Shown: positions 18,571 through 28,426, numbered from the stretch's first letter. The stretch: DNA of 64,000 nt from Polaromonas glacialis (GCF_000709345.1 NZ_KL448323.1:1795830-1859829); one strand, 5' to 3'. A program made the numbers and translations. The notes: generated from the letters alone by a model not told the origin.

Positions 18571-19557
18571 TTATCGCGTTGCCAGCACCTCGGGGTTGAG
18601 AGGCGTCAGGGGCTTGCCTTGCGAGAAGAACTGGATCAGGTTGTCAGCGGCCAGACTGGCCATGGCCATTCGTGTCGGGATGGTCGCGCTGGCGATATGC
18701 GGTGTCAGCACCACGTTGGGCACGCTCAGCAAATCGGGATGGACCGAAGGCTCGCCCTCGAACACATCCAGCCCCGCCGCCGCAATCGTGCGGTTGCGCA
18801 GGGCCGCCGCCAGCGCGGCATCATCGACGATGCCGCCGCGTGCGATGTTGACCAGCGTGGCGGTCGGCTTCATCAATGCGAGTTCGGCGGCGCCGATGGC
18901 GTGGTGCGACGCCGGCGAGTACGGCAGCACCAGCACCAGGTGGTCGGCGGTTTTCAGCAGTTCTTCCTTGCCGACATAGCTGGCCTTGCATTCGGCTTCC
19001 AGATCCGCATCGAGCCGCGAACGGTTGTGGTAAATCACCTTCATGCCAAAGCCGTGCGCTCCGCGCTTGGCAATGCCCTGCCCGATGCGGCCCATGCCAA
19101 AAATCCCCAGCGTGGCGCCGTGGATGTCGGATCCGGCGAACATGTCATAGCTCCACTTCTTCCACTTTCCGGCGCGCAGGTAATGCTCGCTTTCGGTGAT
19201 GCGCCGGGCCGTGGCCATCAGCAAGGCAAAGCCAAAATCGGCGGTAGTTTCGGTCAGCACGTCGGGCGCGTTGGTGGCCAGCACCCCGGCGGCGGTCATC
19301 GCGTCGATGTCGAAGTTGTTGTAGCCCACCGCCATGTTGGCGCAGATTTTCAGCTCCGGGCAGGCGGCCAGCACTTCGGCGTCGATGCGGTCGCCGCCGG
19401 TGGTGAAGGCGCCGGCCTTGCCGTGGAGCCGCTTGATTAATTCGGCCTTGGACCAGGTTTCATCGAGCTGGTTGGACTCGACTTCAAAATGCTGCTCCAG
19501 CCTGGCGATGACTTCAGGAAACACGGCGCGGGCAATCAGTATCTTGGGTTTGCTCAT
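18571..19557 (-). CDS. D-2-hydroxyacid dehydrogenase (glyoxylate/hydroxypyruvate reductase type)
   Basis: The 328-residue product has the NAD(P)-binding motif LGIFGMGRIGQGIAKRG near residue 150, the catalytic arginine in NIARGGIVDDAAL, the glutamate in DVFEGEPSVHP and the histidine in TPHIASAT. The family reduces 2-oxoacids such as glyoxylate or hydroxypyruvate in the cytoplasm. I place the start at the ATG at 19557 (MSKPKILIARAVFPEVI). It follows the antiporter gene by 17 bases on the same strand and is probably in one transcript with it. Confidence 0.9.
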   Translation of the reverse strand: MSKPKILIARAVFPEVIARLEQHFEVESNQLDETWSKAELIKRLHGKAGAFTTGGDRIDAEVLAACPELKICANMAVGYNNFDIDAMTAAGVLATNAPDVLTETTADFGFALLMATARRITESEHYLRAGKWKKWSYDMFAGSDIHGATLGIFGMGRIGQGIAKRGAHGFGMKVIYHNRSRLDADLEAECKASYVGKEELLKTADHLVLVLPYSPASHHAIGAAELALMKPTATLVNIARGGIVDDAALAAALRNRTIAAAGLDVFEGEPSVHPDLLSVPNVVLTPHIASATIPTRMAMASLAADNLIQFFSQGKPLTPLNPEVLATR

Positions 19558-19574
19558 GGGAATAGTTGCTTTCT

Positions 19575-20987
19575 TTATTTGAACCAGATCAAGGTCATGA
19601 GAATGAACAGCAGAATCAGGACACCGCCCGACCACAGCATGTAGCCGAAGAAACTCGGCATTTTCACACCCCGGTCCTCGGCGATGGCCTTGACCATCAG
19701 GTTGGGCGCGTTGCCAATGTAGGTGTTGGCGCCCATGAACACGGCGCCAGCCGAAATGGCCGCCAGCGTCGAGGCAAAGGTCGTCATCATGGCTTGCGGG
19801 TCGCCGCCGGCAGTGTTGAAAAACACCAGGTAGGTCGGCGCATTGTCCAGAAAGGAACTGAGCGCGCCAGTGGCCCAGAAGTACATTGCCGGGTCGGGCG
19901 AGCCGTCAGGCCGCGTCACGGCCGAAACAACAGCGCCGAAAGCACCGCTGGTGCCGGCCTTGAGCATGGCGATAACCGGAACGATGGTCAGGAAGATGCC
20001 GGCGAACAGCTTGGCCACCTCGACCATCGGCCCCCACGAAAACTGGTTGTCGGCATGCACCTTGTTCGACGTGATGGCCAGCGAGATGAAGGTGATGGCG
20101 ACCAGCCCGGCATCGCGCACCAGGCCCGGCAGGCCAACGCGGGTGCCTGCGATGTCGAAGGCCACGGGCGACTTCCAGATGCCGCTGAGCAGCACCAGCG
20201 CGGCAATCGCGCCCAGCAGCCAGAAGTTGGCGCCGCCATCAAAGCCGATGCGCCGGGTGTCGGGCGTCGGGTCCAGCGGCAGCAACTCCTCGCGGCGGCG
20301 GTAAAACCAGGTGTCTAGCGCGTAAAAAATGCCCAGCAGGCTGCCGACCAGAAACAGCGTTTCCGGAAAGATATGCCGCACGGTCCAGAAAAAATCAACG
20401 CCCTTCAGAAACCCGAGGAACAGCGGCGGGTCGCCCAGCGGCGTCAGCGAGCCGCCGGCGTTGGACACGATGAAGATGAAGAACACCACCACATGCGCCT
20501 TGTGCGCGCGGTTGTCGTTGGCCCGGATCAGCGGGCGGATCAGCAGCATCGACGCGCCGGTGGTGCCCATGAAACTGGCCAGCACCGCGCCAATGGCCAG
20601 GATGGCGGTGTTCAGCCCCGGGCTGCCGTGCAGGTTGCCCCGGATATGGATGCCGCCGGCAACGGTGAACAGCGCCGTCAGCAGCAAGATGAAGGGGATG
20701 TATTCCTCCAGCAGCGCATGCATGAAGCTGAAAGCCGCCATGCCGGTTCCGTAAGTCAGCGCAAAAGGCAGCAAAAATGCCAGCGACCAGGCCAGCGACA
20801 CCTTGCCGAAATGGTGGTGCCAGAAGAACGGCGCCAGCAGCGGCAGCAGCGCGATCGACAGCAGCAGTCCGGCAAACGGCACGCCCCACAGCACCGACAG
20901 CGCGCTGCCGTCCAGCGTTGCAGCCATGGACAGGCCGGGCGACAGGCAAAGTAGCGCGAAGGCGGCAATGCAACGAAGTGATTTCAT
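19575..20987 (-). CDS. Sodium:proton antiporter-like ion transporter
   Basis: The 470-residue integral membrane protein starts with a cleavable-looking signal (LCLSPGLSMAATLDG) and has roughly twelve hydrophobic helices. Motifs such as GTTGASMLLIRPLIRAND, SNAGGSLTPLGDPPLFLGFL and GANTYIGNAPNLMVKAIAE are typical of NhaD-like and related ion-transporter superfamily antiporters. The transported ion is not certain from sequence. It lies upstream of the 2-hydroxyacid dehydrogenase on the same strand. Confidence 0.82.
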   Translation of the reverse strand: MKSLRCIAAFALLCLSPGLSMAATLDGSALSVLWGVPFAGLLLSIALLPLLAPFFWHHHFGKVSLAWSLAFLLPFALTYGTGMAAFSFMHALLEEYIPFILLLTALFTVAGGIHIRGNLHGSPGLNTAILAIGAVLASFMGTTGASMLLIRPLIRANDNRAHKAHVVVFFIFIVSNAGGSLTPLGDPPLFLGFLKGVDFFWTVRHIFPETLFLVGSLLGIFYALDTWFYRRREELLPLDPTPDTRRIGFDGGANFWLLGAIAALVLLSGIWKSPVAFDIAGTRVGLPGLVRDAGLVAITFISLAITSNKVHADNQFSWGPMVEVAKLFAGIFLTIVPVIAMLKAGTSGAFGAVVSAVTRPDGSPDPAMYFWATGALSSFLDNAPTYLVFFNTAGGDPQAMMTTFASTLAAISAGAVFMGANTYIGNAPNLMVKAIAEDRGVKMPSFFGYMLWSGGVLILLFILMTLIWFK

Positions 20988-21056
20988 GAAAAGTGCCGGT
21001 TTTAAGGTCGAATACCCATGGTCGGGAAGCGCGGGCTCGCGTCGTCGGTGGCCCGG

Positions 21057-22253
21057 TCAGCGCACCGAGGCGACATCGAACACCTGGCGCAGGTAGGCCA
21101 GGTATTTCTCGTCATCGCACATGTTCTTGGACGGCGTATCGGACAGCTTGGCCACCGGCTGGCCGTTGCAGCGCACCATCTTGATGACGATCTGCAGCGG
21201 CTCGTAGCCCAGGTCGTTGGTCAGGTTGGTGCCGATGCCGAAGGCCAGCTGGCAGCGCCCCCGGAACTGCCGGTACAGCTCGATGGTCCGGGGTATCGTC
21301 AGCGCGTCGCTGAAGATCAGCGTCTTGGTCTTGGGATCGACACGGTTTTCGACGTAGTGGCCGATCATGCGTTCGCCCCACTGGAACGGGTCGCCGCTGT
21401 CATGGCGCGCGCCGTCGAACAGCTTGCAGAAGTACAGGTCGAAGTCGCGAAGGAAGGCGCTCATGCCGTACACGTCTGACAGCGCAATGCCCAGGTCGCC
21501 CCGGTATTCCTTGGCCCACATTTCAAACCCAAACACCTGGCTGTCGCGCAGGCGCGGCCCCAGCGCCTGGCAGGCCTGCAGGTATTCATGGGCCATGGTG
21601 CCCAGCGGCGTCAAGCCGAGCTTCATGGCGAACAGCACATTGCTGGTGCCGGCCAGTTGCCCCTCGGCGCCAGTGCCCAGGCGCGTGACCAGCGTGCGCA
21701 GCACTTCTTCATGCCAGGCCTTGCTGAAGCGCCGGCGGGTGCCGTAGTCGGCAATCTTGAGTTCGGCCAGGCTCCTGACCTGCAGCTGCCCGATCTTGGT
21801 TTCCAGGCGCTTGCGCCCTTCGGTGAGGTCGGGCTGCTTTTGCGTGTTGCGGAAATAGACTTCGTTGATGATGGCCAGCACCGGAATCTCGAACAGGATG
21901 GTGTGCAGCCACGGCCCCTTGATCAGGACCTCGATCTCGCCCGAAGGCAGGGCCTTGACGCTGACGTATTTTTCATTGAGCCGGAAAAGCCCCAAGAAAT
22001 CGACAAAGTCGCTCTTGATGAAGCGCATGGCCTTCAGGTAAGCCAACTCCGCATCCTGAAACTGCAGGCTGCAAAGCCCGCGGATTTCCTCGCGTATCTC
22101 ATGCACGTAGAACGACAGGTCGCCGACCCCGGGCGCGCCGGCGTTACGGCATTTGAACTTGTATTCCACCTCGGCACCGGGGAACTGGTGCAGCACCACC
22201 TGCATCATGGTGAACTTGTAAAGGTCGGTATCGAGCAGGCTGGTGATGATCAT
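21057..22253 (-). CDS. pncB: Nicotinate phosphoribosyltransferase
   Basis: This enzyme starts NAD salvage by joining nicotinate to phosphoribosyl pyrophosphate with ATP. The 398-residue product begins [18 protein letters not shown], the family start, and contains FNAME-like core blocks such as [19 protein letters not shown] with the conserved HDSGD, then [12 protein letters not shown] and [20 protein letters not shown]. Length is standard. It stands alone between the ion transporter gene and the FKBP gene on the minus strand. Confidence 0.95.
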   Translation of the reverse strand: MIITSLLDTDLYKFTMMQVVLHQFPGAEVEYKFKCRNAGAPGVGDLSFYVHEIREEIRGLCSLQFQDAELAYLKAMRFIKSDFVDFLGLFRLNEKYVSVKALPSGEIEVLIKGPWLHTILFEIPVLAIINEVYFRNTQKQPDLTEGRKRLETKIGQLQVRSLAELKIADYGTRRRFSKAWHEEVLRTLVTRLGTGAEGQLAGTSNVLFAMKLGLTPLGTMAHEYLQACQALGPRLRDSQVFGFEMWAKEYRGDLGIALSDVYGMSAFLRDFDLYFCKLFDGARHDSGDPFQWGERMIGHYVENRVDPKTKTLIFSDALTIPRTIELYRQFRGRCQLAFGIGTNLTNDLGYEPLQIVIKMVRCNGQPVAKLSDTPSKNMCDDEKYLAYLRQVFDVASVR

Positions 22254-22342
22254 GGTGAACCCTGAAGGTGGGCCGTGGCAGGTAATGCGGTGCGCAGACC
22301 CGCTGCCGGGCCTGGCGTTGATGTCAAGACCTTGCGGCCAGA

Positions 22343-22696
22343 TCAGGTGCCGAGAAAGTCCACTTCGAACAGCAGGGTAGCGTTCGGCGGAATCGCGCCG
22401 CCCGCGCCGCGCGCGCCGTAGCCGAGTTCCGACGGAATGACCAGGCGGCGCGTGCCGCCGACCGACATGCCCTGCACGCCCTCGTCCCAGCCCTTGATGA
22501 CTTCACCGGCGCCAAGCGAAAACTGGAAGGGCTGGCCACGGTCCTTGCTGGAGTCGAATTTTTTGCCCTGCACGCCGTCGTTGTACAGCCAGCCGGTGTA
22601 ATGCACCTTGACGTATTGGCCGGCCTTGGCGATGGCGCCGGTGCCCAGCACGGTGTCTTCGTACTGCAGGCCCGAGGCGGTGGTGGTCGTCGTCAT
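22343..22696 (-). CDS. FKBP-type peptidyl-prolyl cis-trans isomerase
   Basis: The 117-residue single-domain FKBP has the classical blocks [29 protein letters not shown] and [18 protein letters not shown], with the active-site tyrosine, aspartate, tryptophan and phenylalanine all present. There is no signal peptide, so it should act in the cytoplasm as a folding helper. Length fits the small FKBP group. Confidence 0.93.
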   Translation of the reverse strand: MTTTTTASGLQYEDTVLGTGAIAKAGQYVKVHYTGWLYNDGVQGKKFDSSKDRGQPFQFSLGAGEVIKGWDEGVQGMSVGGTRRLVIPSELGYGARGAGGAIPPNATLLFEVDFLGT

Positions 22697-22755
22697 GGCA
22701 ATGTCCTTTGTAGCGATGGATTGAAAAATGAATCAGCACCAAAAGCGGGCTTTTT

Positions 22756-23397
22756 TCACGAGCCCCTGACTTTACCCGCAACCAGCCACAGCAAGCGGTC
22801 GGCGCGCGATGCCAGCAAACGATTTTGCTCGACGAGCAGCAGCGCCATGCCTTCGCGCTTCAAAGCAAGCAGCGCATCGCGGATCGACGCGACCAGCACC
22901 GGCGCAATGCCCTCGCAGGGCTCGTCGAGCAGCAGGACCTTCGGGCCGGTCATCAGGGTTCGGGCAATCGCCAGCATCTGCTGCTGGCCGCCGCTCATCT
23001 GCGCGGCGGGCCGGTTGAGCAGGGTTTTGAGGATAGGAAACAGGTCCAGCGCCCGGGCTTCATGGGCCTTGGCATCGCGGCCGGCGGCGACATGCAGGTT
23101 TTCGCGCACGGAGAGTCCGGTGAACAGACGCCGGTCCTCGGCGACATAGCCGAGCCCGGCCTGCGCGCGACGGTGGGTTTCCCAGCGTTCGACAGCCGCC
23201 AGGCCGGACGGCACCTGGCAACGAATCGCGCCTTCGGTGCGTACTTCCAGCCCCATCACCGCCTTGAGCAGCGTCGATTTGCCGGCGCCGTTCAGCCCCT
23301 GCAGCACGACCATCTCGCCGGCCGCCACGCGCAGCGACACCTCGAACAGGGCTTGCGCCTGGCCATAGAAGGCGCTGAGCCGGTCGATTTCAAGCAT
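22756..23397 (-). CDS. livF: Branched-chain amino acid type ABC transporter, ATPase LivF
   Basis: The 213-residue ATPase has Walker A GLNGAGKST (residues 34-42), the ABC signature MSGGQQQ, and Walker B VLLLDEPCEG. It is the LivF-type partner of LivG and overlaps that gene by 8 bases. It is shorter than usual at the C-terminus (typical LivF is about 235 residues). It is the last gene of the six-gene minus-strand unit; the solute may be an amino acid or another carboxylate. Confidence 0.9.
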   Translation of the reverse strand: MLEIDRLSAFYGQAQALFEVSLRVAAGEMVVLQGLNGAGKSTLLKAVMGLEVRTEGAIRCQVPSGLAAVERWETHRRAQAGLGYVAEDRRLFTGLSVRENLHVAAGRDAKAHEARALDLFPILKTLLNRPAAQMSGGQQQMLAIARTLMTGPKVLLLDEPCEGIAPVLVASIRDALLALKREGMALLLVEQNRLLASRADRLLWLVAGKVRGS

Positions 23398-24172
23398 GCG
23401 CCGCTCCTTTGATATTCACGCCGTCGCCGTCATCGCCCAGACCATCGCCCAGGTAGAGCCGGCGCACTTCGGCATCGCGGGAAATCTCGTCAAACGAGCC
23501 CTGCGCGGCCAGCCGGCCCTCGATCAGCACCAGCACCCGGTCGGCGACGCCGGCCACGGCGTCCATGTTGTGCTCGGTGTAGAGCACGGCCATGCCCTGC
23601 CCTGCCAGCGTTTTCACCAGCTGCATCAGGCTGGCGCGCTCGGCTTCGGCCAGGCCGGCGGCGGGTTCATCGAGCAGCAAAAGTTTCGGCGCGGCGGCCA
23701 GCGCGATGGCCAGTTCAAGCCGCTTTTTGGCGCCGTAGGCCAGGCTCAAAACGTCGTCATCCGCCGATTCGCGCAGGCCGGTCTGGACCAGCAGCGCCAT
23801 CGCTGCCTCGACCGACTGCCGGTCCAGCGATTTGAAGGCCGAAATGGCCTTTTGCGCACGGCTGGCCTCGATAGCCAGCTGCACATTTTGTAGCACGCTA
23901 AGCGCTTCAAAGACCTGCGCCACCTGAAAGGTGCGCGCCACGCCGTGCCGCAGGCGCGCGGCTGGCGCCAGTTTTTCCAGCGCCTGGCCGTTCCACAGGA
24001 TGCGCCCGCCGGTCAGTGGGTACTGGCCGGCGATGCAGGCAAAGCAGGTCGATTTTCCGGCGCCATTGGGGCCGATCAGCGCCACGCATTCACCCGCCGC
24101 AACGTCGAAGCTCACGCCATCGACCGCATGGATGCCGCCAAAATGCTTGACCAGCCCTTGAACCTGCAGCAT
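23390..24172 (-). CDS. livG: Branched-chain amino acid type ABC transporter, ATPase LivG
   Basis: The 260-residue ATPase has Walker A GPNGAGKST (residues 34-42), the signature region LSLAYGAKKRLELAIAL and Walker B LLLLDEPAAGLAEAE, with the LivG-type C-terminal extension. Its ATG overlaps the stop of the fused permease by one base (TGATG), so translation is probably coupled. Confidence 0.92.
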   Translation of the reverse strand: MLQVQGLVKHFGGIHAVDGVSFDVAAGECVALIGPNGAGKSTCFACIAGQYPLTGGRILWNGQALEKLAPAARLRHGVARTFQVAQVFEALSVLQNVQLAIEASRAQKAISAFKSLDRQSVEAAMALLVQTGLRESADDDVLSLAYGAKKRLELAIALAAAPKLLLLDEPAAGLAEAERASLMQLVKTLAGQGMAVLYTEHNMDAVAGVADRVLVLIEGRLAAQGSFDEISRDAEVRRLYLGDGLGDDGDGVNIKGAAHA

Positions 24173-26049
24173 CAGCGCTTCCCTTCGATGACACGCTGGC
24201 GCCGATGGCTGAAGCGCGACAGCAGACCCAGCAGCCCGGACGGCGAAGCCACCATGATCAGCATGATGAACACGCCCAGCAGGCCGCGCCAGTAAGTCAC
24301 TTCGCGGCCCAGTTCGGCGCCTAGGTAAGTCAGCACCACGCTGCCCACGACTGCGCCCCAGAGCTGGTGCACGCCGCCGAGCAGCACCTCCAGAAGCGCA
24401 TCGACCGACGTGGACACGGCCGCCAGCGAAGGGAAAACAGCGCCCTTGTGCGCTGCGAACAGCCCGCCCGCCAGGCTGGCGAGCACCGCGCTTTCGACAA
24501 ACACGCGGTACTTGAGCCAGCCCACCGACAGGCCGGACGCGGCTGCGCGCAGCGGCGCATCACGCACCGCCTGCAGCGCCGCACCCATCACCGAGCGGCC
24601 CAGGTAGCGCAGCGCGAACACGGCCGCCAGCGCCAGCGCCACCAGCAGCAGGTAAAACACCGGCCGGCCGTCATCACTGACCAGCCGCAGGCCGATCAGC
24701 CCGTTGTCGCCACCCGTGAGGCCCACCCACTGCGTCGCGCCGGCCCAGACCACCTGCGCCAGCGCCAGCGACAGCATCGCCAGGTACACGCCGCTGCTGC
24801 GCACCACCGCCGCGCCGAACACGCTAGCTACGGCCAGCGCCGCGCCGCAGCCCACGGCCAAAGCGACCGGCAGCGTGGCGCCCCAGAGGCTGTGCGACAG
24901 CGCCGCGCCATAAGCGCCGAGCGCAAAGAACGCCGCATGGCCAAAGCTGACCAGCCCGCCCAGCGCCATCATGGACTGCAGGCTGATGCCGAAAATCATC
25001 AGGATCAAGCCGTCGGCGGCCAGCGCCTGCCAGTAGGCCCCGCCGGACCAGGCCAGAGCGGCGAGCAAGGCAAAGGCCAGCGTGATCAGCAAGGTCGAGC
25101 CGCGCCCCAGCCCAAGCCCGCGAAACTTCTGCGCCGGCTCCCGGTTGCCGCCGTGCTCCAGCGACGCGGCCGGCCCGCCCTTGAGCCCCTGCGGCCGGAA
25201 CACCAGCACCACCGCCATGGTCAGGAACACCACCACCAGCGTCGCCTGCGGAAACCAGGCGGTGCCGAAGGCATGCACCAAGCCGATCAGCAGCGCGGCG
25301 ACAAAGGCGCCGCCAATGCTGCCCAGTCCGCCGGTGACGACGACCACGAAGGTCTCGACGATCACGTTCATGTCCATCTGCAGGTGCGCCGGTTCGCGCG
25401 GCAGTTGAAGCGCGCCGCCCAGCCCGGCCAGCGCGCAGCCCAGCACCACCGCGCCCAGCATGAGGGGCTTGGGGTTGACGCCCAGCGCGGCCAGCATGTC
25501 GCGGTCCTGCGTGGCGGCGCGCAACCGCTGGCCAAACAAAGAACGCCGCAACAGCACATGCAGGCCGAGCCAGACCAGCGGCCCGAGCGCGATCATCGCC
25601 AGCTGGTACACGGGAAAGAATTCGTCGCCGATCTGCACCGATCCCTTGAGCCCCGGAAAACGCGGCGCGAACACCTCGTCGGGCCCGAAGCCCCACTGCA
25701 TCGCGTCATGCATCGCCAGGCTCAGGCCGAAGGTGGCGACCAGCTGGTACAGCTCGGGCGCGCCCGACATTCGCCTTAACAAGAGAAATTCGGCAATTGC
25801 GCTCGCCAGTCCTGCGCAGGCAGCTCCCAAAAGAATAGCAATCAGGTAGAGCGGCGCGCTGCCACCCCAGGCCGGAAACCAGTCCGTGACCCAGTGCGCG
25901 GTGAACAGCGCGCCCAGCATGAAAAAGCTGCCATGCGCGAAATTGACGATCCGCGTGACGCCGAAAATCAGCGTCAGCCCCGAAGCCATCAGGAACAGCG
26001 TGGTCGCATAAGACAGCCCGCCGAGCAGCTGGACGACGGAAAAGGTCAC
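24172..26049 (-). CDS. Fused LivH-LivM permease of a branched-chain amino acid type ABC transporter
   Basis: The 625-residue membrane protein joins two permeases normally made separately. Residues 1-290 match LivH (NFAHGSFFMLGALF near residue 37, VTGGLGSIGGAFVAALLIG near 237), and residues from about 315 match LivM (ALGGLVSFGHAAFFALGAYG, GVYLAMLSLALAQVVW). Each half has several membrane helices, so one polypeptide may supply the whole channel. A window repeat copy lies in the LivH half (25780-25845) and is read through in frame. No periplasmic binding protein gene (livK) is in the window, so it must be encoded elsewhere. Confidence 0.9.
   Translation of the reverse strand: MTFSVVQLLGGLSYATTLFLMASGLTLIFGVTRIVNFAHGSFFMLGALFTAHWVTDWFPAWGGSAPLYLIAILLGAACAGLASAIAEFLLLRRMSGAPELYQLVATFGLSLAMHDAMQWGFGPDEVFAPRFPGLKGSVQIGDEFFPVYQLAMIALGPLVWLGLHVLLRRSLFGQRLRAATQDRDMLAALGVNPKPLMLGAVVLGCALAGLGGALQLPREPAHLQMDMNVIVETFVVVVTGGLGSIGGAFVAALLIGLVHAFGTAWFPQATLVVVFLTMAVVLVFRPQGLKGGPAASLEHGGNREPAQKFRGLGLGRGSTLLITLAFALLAALAWSGGAYWQALAADGLILMIFGISLQSMMALGGLVSFGHAAFFALGAYGAALSHSLWGATLPVALAVGCGAALAVASVFGAAVVRSSGVYLAMLSLALAQVVWAGATQWVGLTGGDNGLIGLRLVSDDGRPVFYLLLVALALAAVFALRYLGRSVMGAALQAVRDAPLRAAASGLSVGWLKYRVFVESAVLASLAGGLFAAHKGAVFPSLAAVSTSVDALLEVLLGGVHQLWGAVVGSVVLTYLGAELGREVTYWRGLLGVFIMLIMVASPSGLLGLLSRFSHRRQRVIEGKR
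25780..25845 (-). repeat. REP-like hairpin repeat, copy inside livHM
   Basis: On the minus strand it reads TGATTGCTATTCTTTTGGGA, then GCTGCCTGCGCAGGACTGG and GCGCAATTGCCGAATTT, the same layout as the intergenic copies. It encodes part of a membrane helix (LLGAACAGLASAIAEF). Confidence 0.45.
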
Positions 26050-26053
26050 TGGC

Positions 26054-26830
26054 TCAATCTAGCCAGGTTGTAAATTCGGCAGCACTGACGCGAGGCGTGC
26101 GAAAGGTGTTGACCAGCGCCGATTCGTCGGCATAGCCGAGCGACATGCCGCAGACCAGCATTTCCTGCTCACCCGCGCCGATGTGCGGCATGATGATCTT
26201 GGCAAAGCCGTTCCAGGCGGCCTGCGGACAGGTGTGCAGGCCGTGGCCGCGCGCGGCGACCATGAGGTTCTGCATGAACATGCCGTAGTCCAGCAGCGAG
26301 CCGCGTCCCATCACCCGGTCCAGGGTGAACATCAGCCCGACCGGCGCATCGAAAAACCGGTAGTTGCGCTGGTGCTGCGCATGCATCTTGTCCTTGTCGC
26401 CCTTGGTGATGCCGAGCAGGCCGTACAGGCCCCAGCCGTTCTCGCGCCGGCGGTCGATGTAGGGCGACACCCATTTTTCAGGGTAATAGTCGTATTCCTC
26501 CCGGTAGTCGGCCGCCAGCGCCGGGTTGTCACGCAGCGCGTCATGGGCGCGGCAGACCTTTTCAGCCAGACTGTCCTTGCTCGCGCCCTGCAGCACATAG
26601 GCTTTCCACGGCTGCGTGTTGGTGCCCGACGGGGCGCGGCTGGCCAGTTCAAGCAGATGCAGGATGAGCGCGCGTGGCACGGGCGCCGGCAAAAACTCGC
26701 GCATCGACTGGCGGCTTTCGATGGCGCGGTCCACCGCGTTGACGGGCGGCTGGCAGGCACTGTTCGGCGCGTCCTCCAGCGCAAAGTCGCCCGCGACGAC
26801 AGGGTGGGCGGAGGAATCGGTTGGGTTCAT
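26054..26830 (-). CDS. Nitroreductase-family protein
   Basis: The 258-residue product has the FMN-binding start of the family ([17 protein letters not shown], then [18 protein letters not shown]) and the second conserved block [20 protein letters not shown] with the C-terminal [10 protein letters not shown]. Such enzymes use FMN and NAD(P)H to reduce nitroaromatics, quinones or related compounds; the physiological substrate is unknown. Its ATG overlaps the stop of the thioesterase gene by 4 bases (ATGA), and its stop is 4 bases before the permease gene, placing it firmly in the six-gene unit. Confidence 0.9.
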   Translation of the reverse strand: MNPTDSSAHPVVAGDFALEDAPNSACQPPVNAVDRAIESRQSMREFLPAPVPRALILHLLELASRAPSGTNTQPWKAYVLQGASKDSLAEKVCRAHDALRDNPALAADYREEYDYYPEKWVSPYIDRRRENGWGLYGLLGITKGDKDKMHAQHQRNYRFFDAPVGLMFTLDRVMGRGSLLDYGMFMQNLMVAARGHGLHTCPQAAWNGFAKIIMPHIGAGEQEMLVCGMSLGYADESALVNTFRTPRVSAAEFTTWLD

Positions 26831-27273
26831 TTCAGCATCTCCAGGACAGACAGTAATTCAGGCGGCAGGCAGGCAGCCGGCCGGCGCGTGGCGCGGTCGA
26901 CATACACATGGATAAAATGGCCCCGGGCGGCGCACGGCAAGCTAGCGTCGGCCGAGAACAGCGCGACTTCATAGCGCACGCTGGAGGCGCCGGCATGCGC
27001 CACGCGAATGCCGGCCACCACTGGCTCGGGAAAGGCCAGCGGCGAAAAATAGTTGCAGCGGGTTTCCACCACCAGGCCGATCACGGGGCCGGCATGGATG
27101 TCGAGCGCGCCGCGCTCGATCAGCAGGCCGTTGACGGCGGTGTCGAACCAGCTGTAGTAAACGACGTTGTTGACATGGCCATACATATCGTTGTCGGACC
27201 AGCGGGTGCCGATGGCCCGAAAGGCCCGGTAGTCGCTGCGGTATTCGGGCTGGGGGCGGGGTGTCAAGCTCAT
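26827..27273 (-). CDS. Acyl-CoA thioesterase, hotdog fold (4HBT family)
   Basis: The 148-residue product shows the hotdog thioesterase signature: [20 protein letters not shown] with the catalytic aspartate (D26 region) and the long helix, then [26 protein letters not shown]. These cytoplasmic enzymes hydrolyse acyl-CoA or hydroxybenzoyl-CoA type thioesters. I use the ATG at 27273; a TTG 17 codons upstream would overlap the deacetylase gene. It is coupled to the nitroreductase gene. Confidence 0.88.
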   Translation of the reverse strand: MSLTPRPQPEYRSDYRAFRAIGTRWSDNDMYGHVNNVVYYSWFDTAVNGLLIERGALDIHAGPVIGLVVETRCNYFSPLAFPEPVVAGIRVAHAGASSVRYEVALFSADASLPCAARGHFIHVYVDRATRRPAACLPPELLSVLEMLK

Positions 27274-27296
27274 GGAAAGGCTATTTTGCCAGCGCT

Positions 27297-28253
27297 TCAG
27301 CCGGCCGTTTGCCAGCGGCGCCAATATTCAAGCGCCACGCGGTAGGTGTTTACCTGCACCTGCACGGTGTCGTCGATGTTCACGCCGTAGCCGCCGGCCA
27401 TCGAAAAAGCCAGCGGGATGCGCCGCTGCCAGGCCCAGTCGAACACCCGGCGGTCCCGCGCCTCCAGGCCGTCAAAGCTCAGGCTCAGCCGTCCCAGGCG
27501 GTCGCCTTCGAACGGGTCGGCGCCGGCCAGGAACAAGATCAGGCCGGGCTCGAAGCGCCGCTCCAGCTCGTCCAGCGCCTGTTCCAGCGCCTGCAGGTAG
27601 GGCGCGTCCAGGCAGCCGTCGGGCAGCTCGACATCCAGGTCGCTGGCATCCTTGCGGAACGGAAAGTTCTTTTCGCCATGCAGCGACAGCGTGAACACGC
27701 TGGCATCGCCGGCAAAAATGCTGGCCGTGCCATTGCCCTGATGCACGTCCAGGTCAATCACCGCGACCTGCAGCGGCAGGCGCGCCTGGCGGTGGCGCCG
27801 CGCCCATTCGGCCTGCATCAGCCGCGCAGCCACCGCCGAGTCGTTGAAGACGCAGAACCCGCCGCCCTTGCCCGCGTAGGCATGGTGGGTGCCGCCCGCG
27901 AGATTGGCGGCAATGCCTTCGGGCCGGGCGCCCGGCGCCAGCCCCAGGGCCGTCCGCGCCGCCATCACGGTGGCGCCGGCCGAACGCCTGGCGCGCTCGG
28001 CCATCGCCGGGCTCCAGGGAAAGCCGATCTCGCGCTGCGCTGGCGCCGGCAGCGTGCCCTGGGCGATGGCCTCTATATAAGCCGGCGTATGCACCAGCGC
28101 CAGTTCGCCATCGCTGGCCGCCGGCGCCTCGCCCAGACGCACCTCGGACAGTTCACCGGCCAGCCGCTCGCGCAGCAGCTGGTACTTTGGCATGGGAAAG
28201 CGGTGTCCGGCGGGCAGCGGCAGGACAAAATGATCGGCGTAGAAGGCTTGCAC
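27297..28253 (-). CDS. Histone deacetylase-family protein (class IV-like amidohydrolase)
   Basis: The 318-residue zinc enzyme belongs to the arginase/deacetylase fold. It has the histidine pair in [20 protein letters not shown] (residues 118-138), the zinc ligands in [16 protein letters not shown], and the third ligand in [14 protein letters not shown], with the C-terminal MAGGYG. Bacterial relatives deacetylate acetylpolyamines, acetoin-linked or other small molecules. It begins with GTG at 28253 behind AGGAT and is the first gene of the six-gene unit leading to the Liv transporter. Confidence 0.9.
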   Translation of the reverse strand: MQAFYADHFVLPLPAGHRFPMPKYQLLRERLAGELSEVRLGEAPAASDGELALVHTPAYIEAIAQGTLPAPAQREIGFPWSPAMAERARRSAGATVMAARTALGLAPGARPEGIAANLAGGTHHAYAGKGGGFCVFNDSAVAARLMQAEWARRHRQARLPLQVAVIDLDVHQGNGTASIFAGDASVFTLSLHGEKNFPFRKDASDLDVELPDGCLDAPYLQALEQALDELERRFEPGLILFLAGADPFEGDRLGRLSLSFDGLEARDRRVFDWAWQRRIPLAFSMAGGYGVNIDDTVQVQVNTYRVALEYWRRWQTAG

Positions 28254-28305
28254 GAAACTTGATCCTGAAATAACGAATCAGATCAGAGTAACCTGTCTAG
28301 ATTGG

Positions 28306-28318
28306 TGCATTGCAGCAA
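28306..28318. promoter_or_regulatory. Possible PhaR-type operator, upstream of phasin promoter
   Basis: TGCATTGCAGCAA resembles the element at 28364-28377 and sits 7 bases before the -35 box. PhaR repressors in PHA-storing bacteria bind TGC/GCA-rich sites; the match here is by eye only. Confidence 0.35.
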
Positions 28319-28325
28319 AATATGT

Positions 28326-28353
28326 TTGCAAAAGGACAGGTTTCTCCTATAAT
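28326..28353 (+). promoter_or_regulatory. Sigma-70 promoter of the phasin gene
   Basis: TTGCAA (28326-28331) and a perfect TATAAT (28348-28353) are separated by 16 bases, about 75 bases before the phasin start. Confidence 0.7.
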
Positions 28354-28363
28354 CAATTCCATG

Positions 28364-28377
28364 TTGCAGTGCAGCAA
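28364..28377. promoter_or_regulatory. Possible PhaR-type operator at the phasin transcription start
   Basis: TTGCAGTGCAGCAA has TTGC and GCAA as mirrored ends and lies 10 bases after the -10 box, where a repressor would block transcription. A similar motif lies at 28306-28318. Confidence 0.4.
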
Positions 28378-28426
28378 TTCAGCGCAAAGCAACTATTTAC
28401 CTTAACTACACTTACGGAGATTACTT

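Noticed and set aside
24367..25779. A 470-codon plus-strand frame opposite the livHM gene
   Set aside because: It is the antisense shadow of a GC-rich gene: the product is Q/R/H-rich without any domain, while the minus strand encodes clear LivH and LivM sequences.
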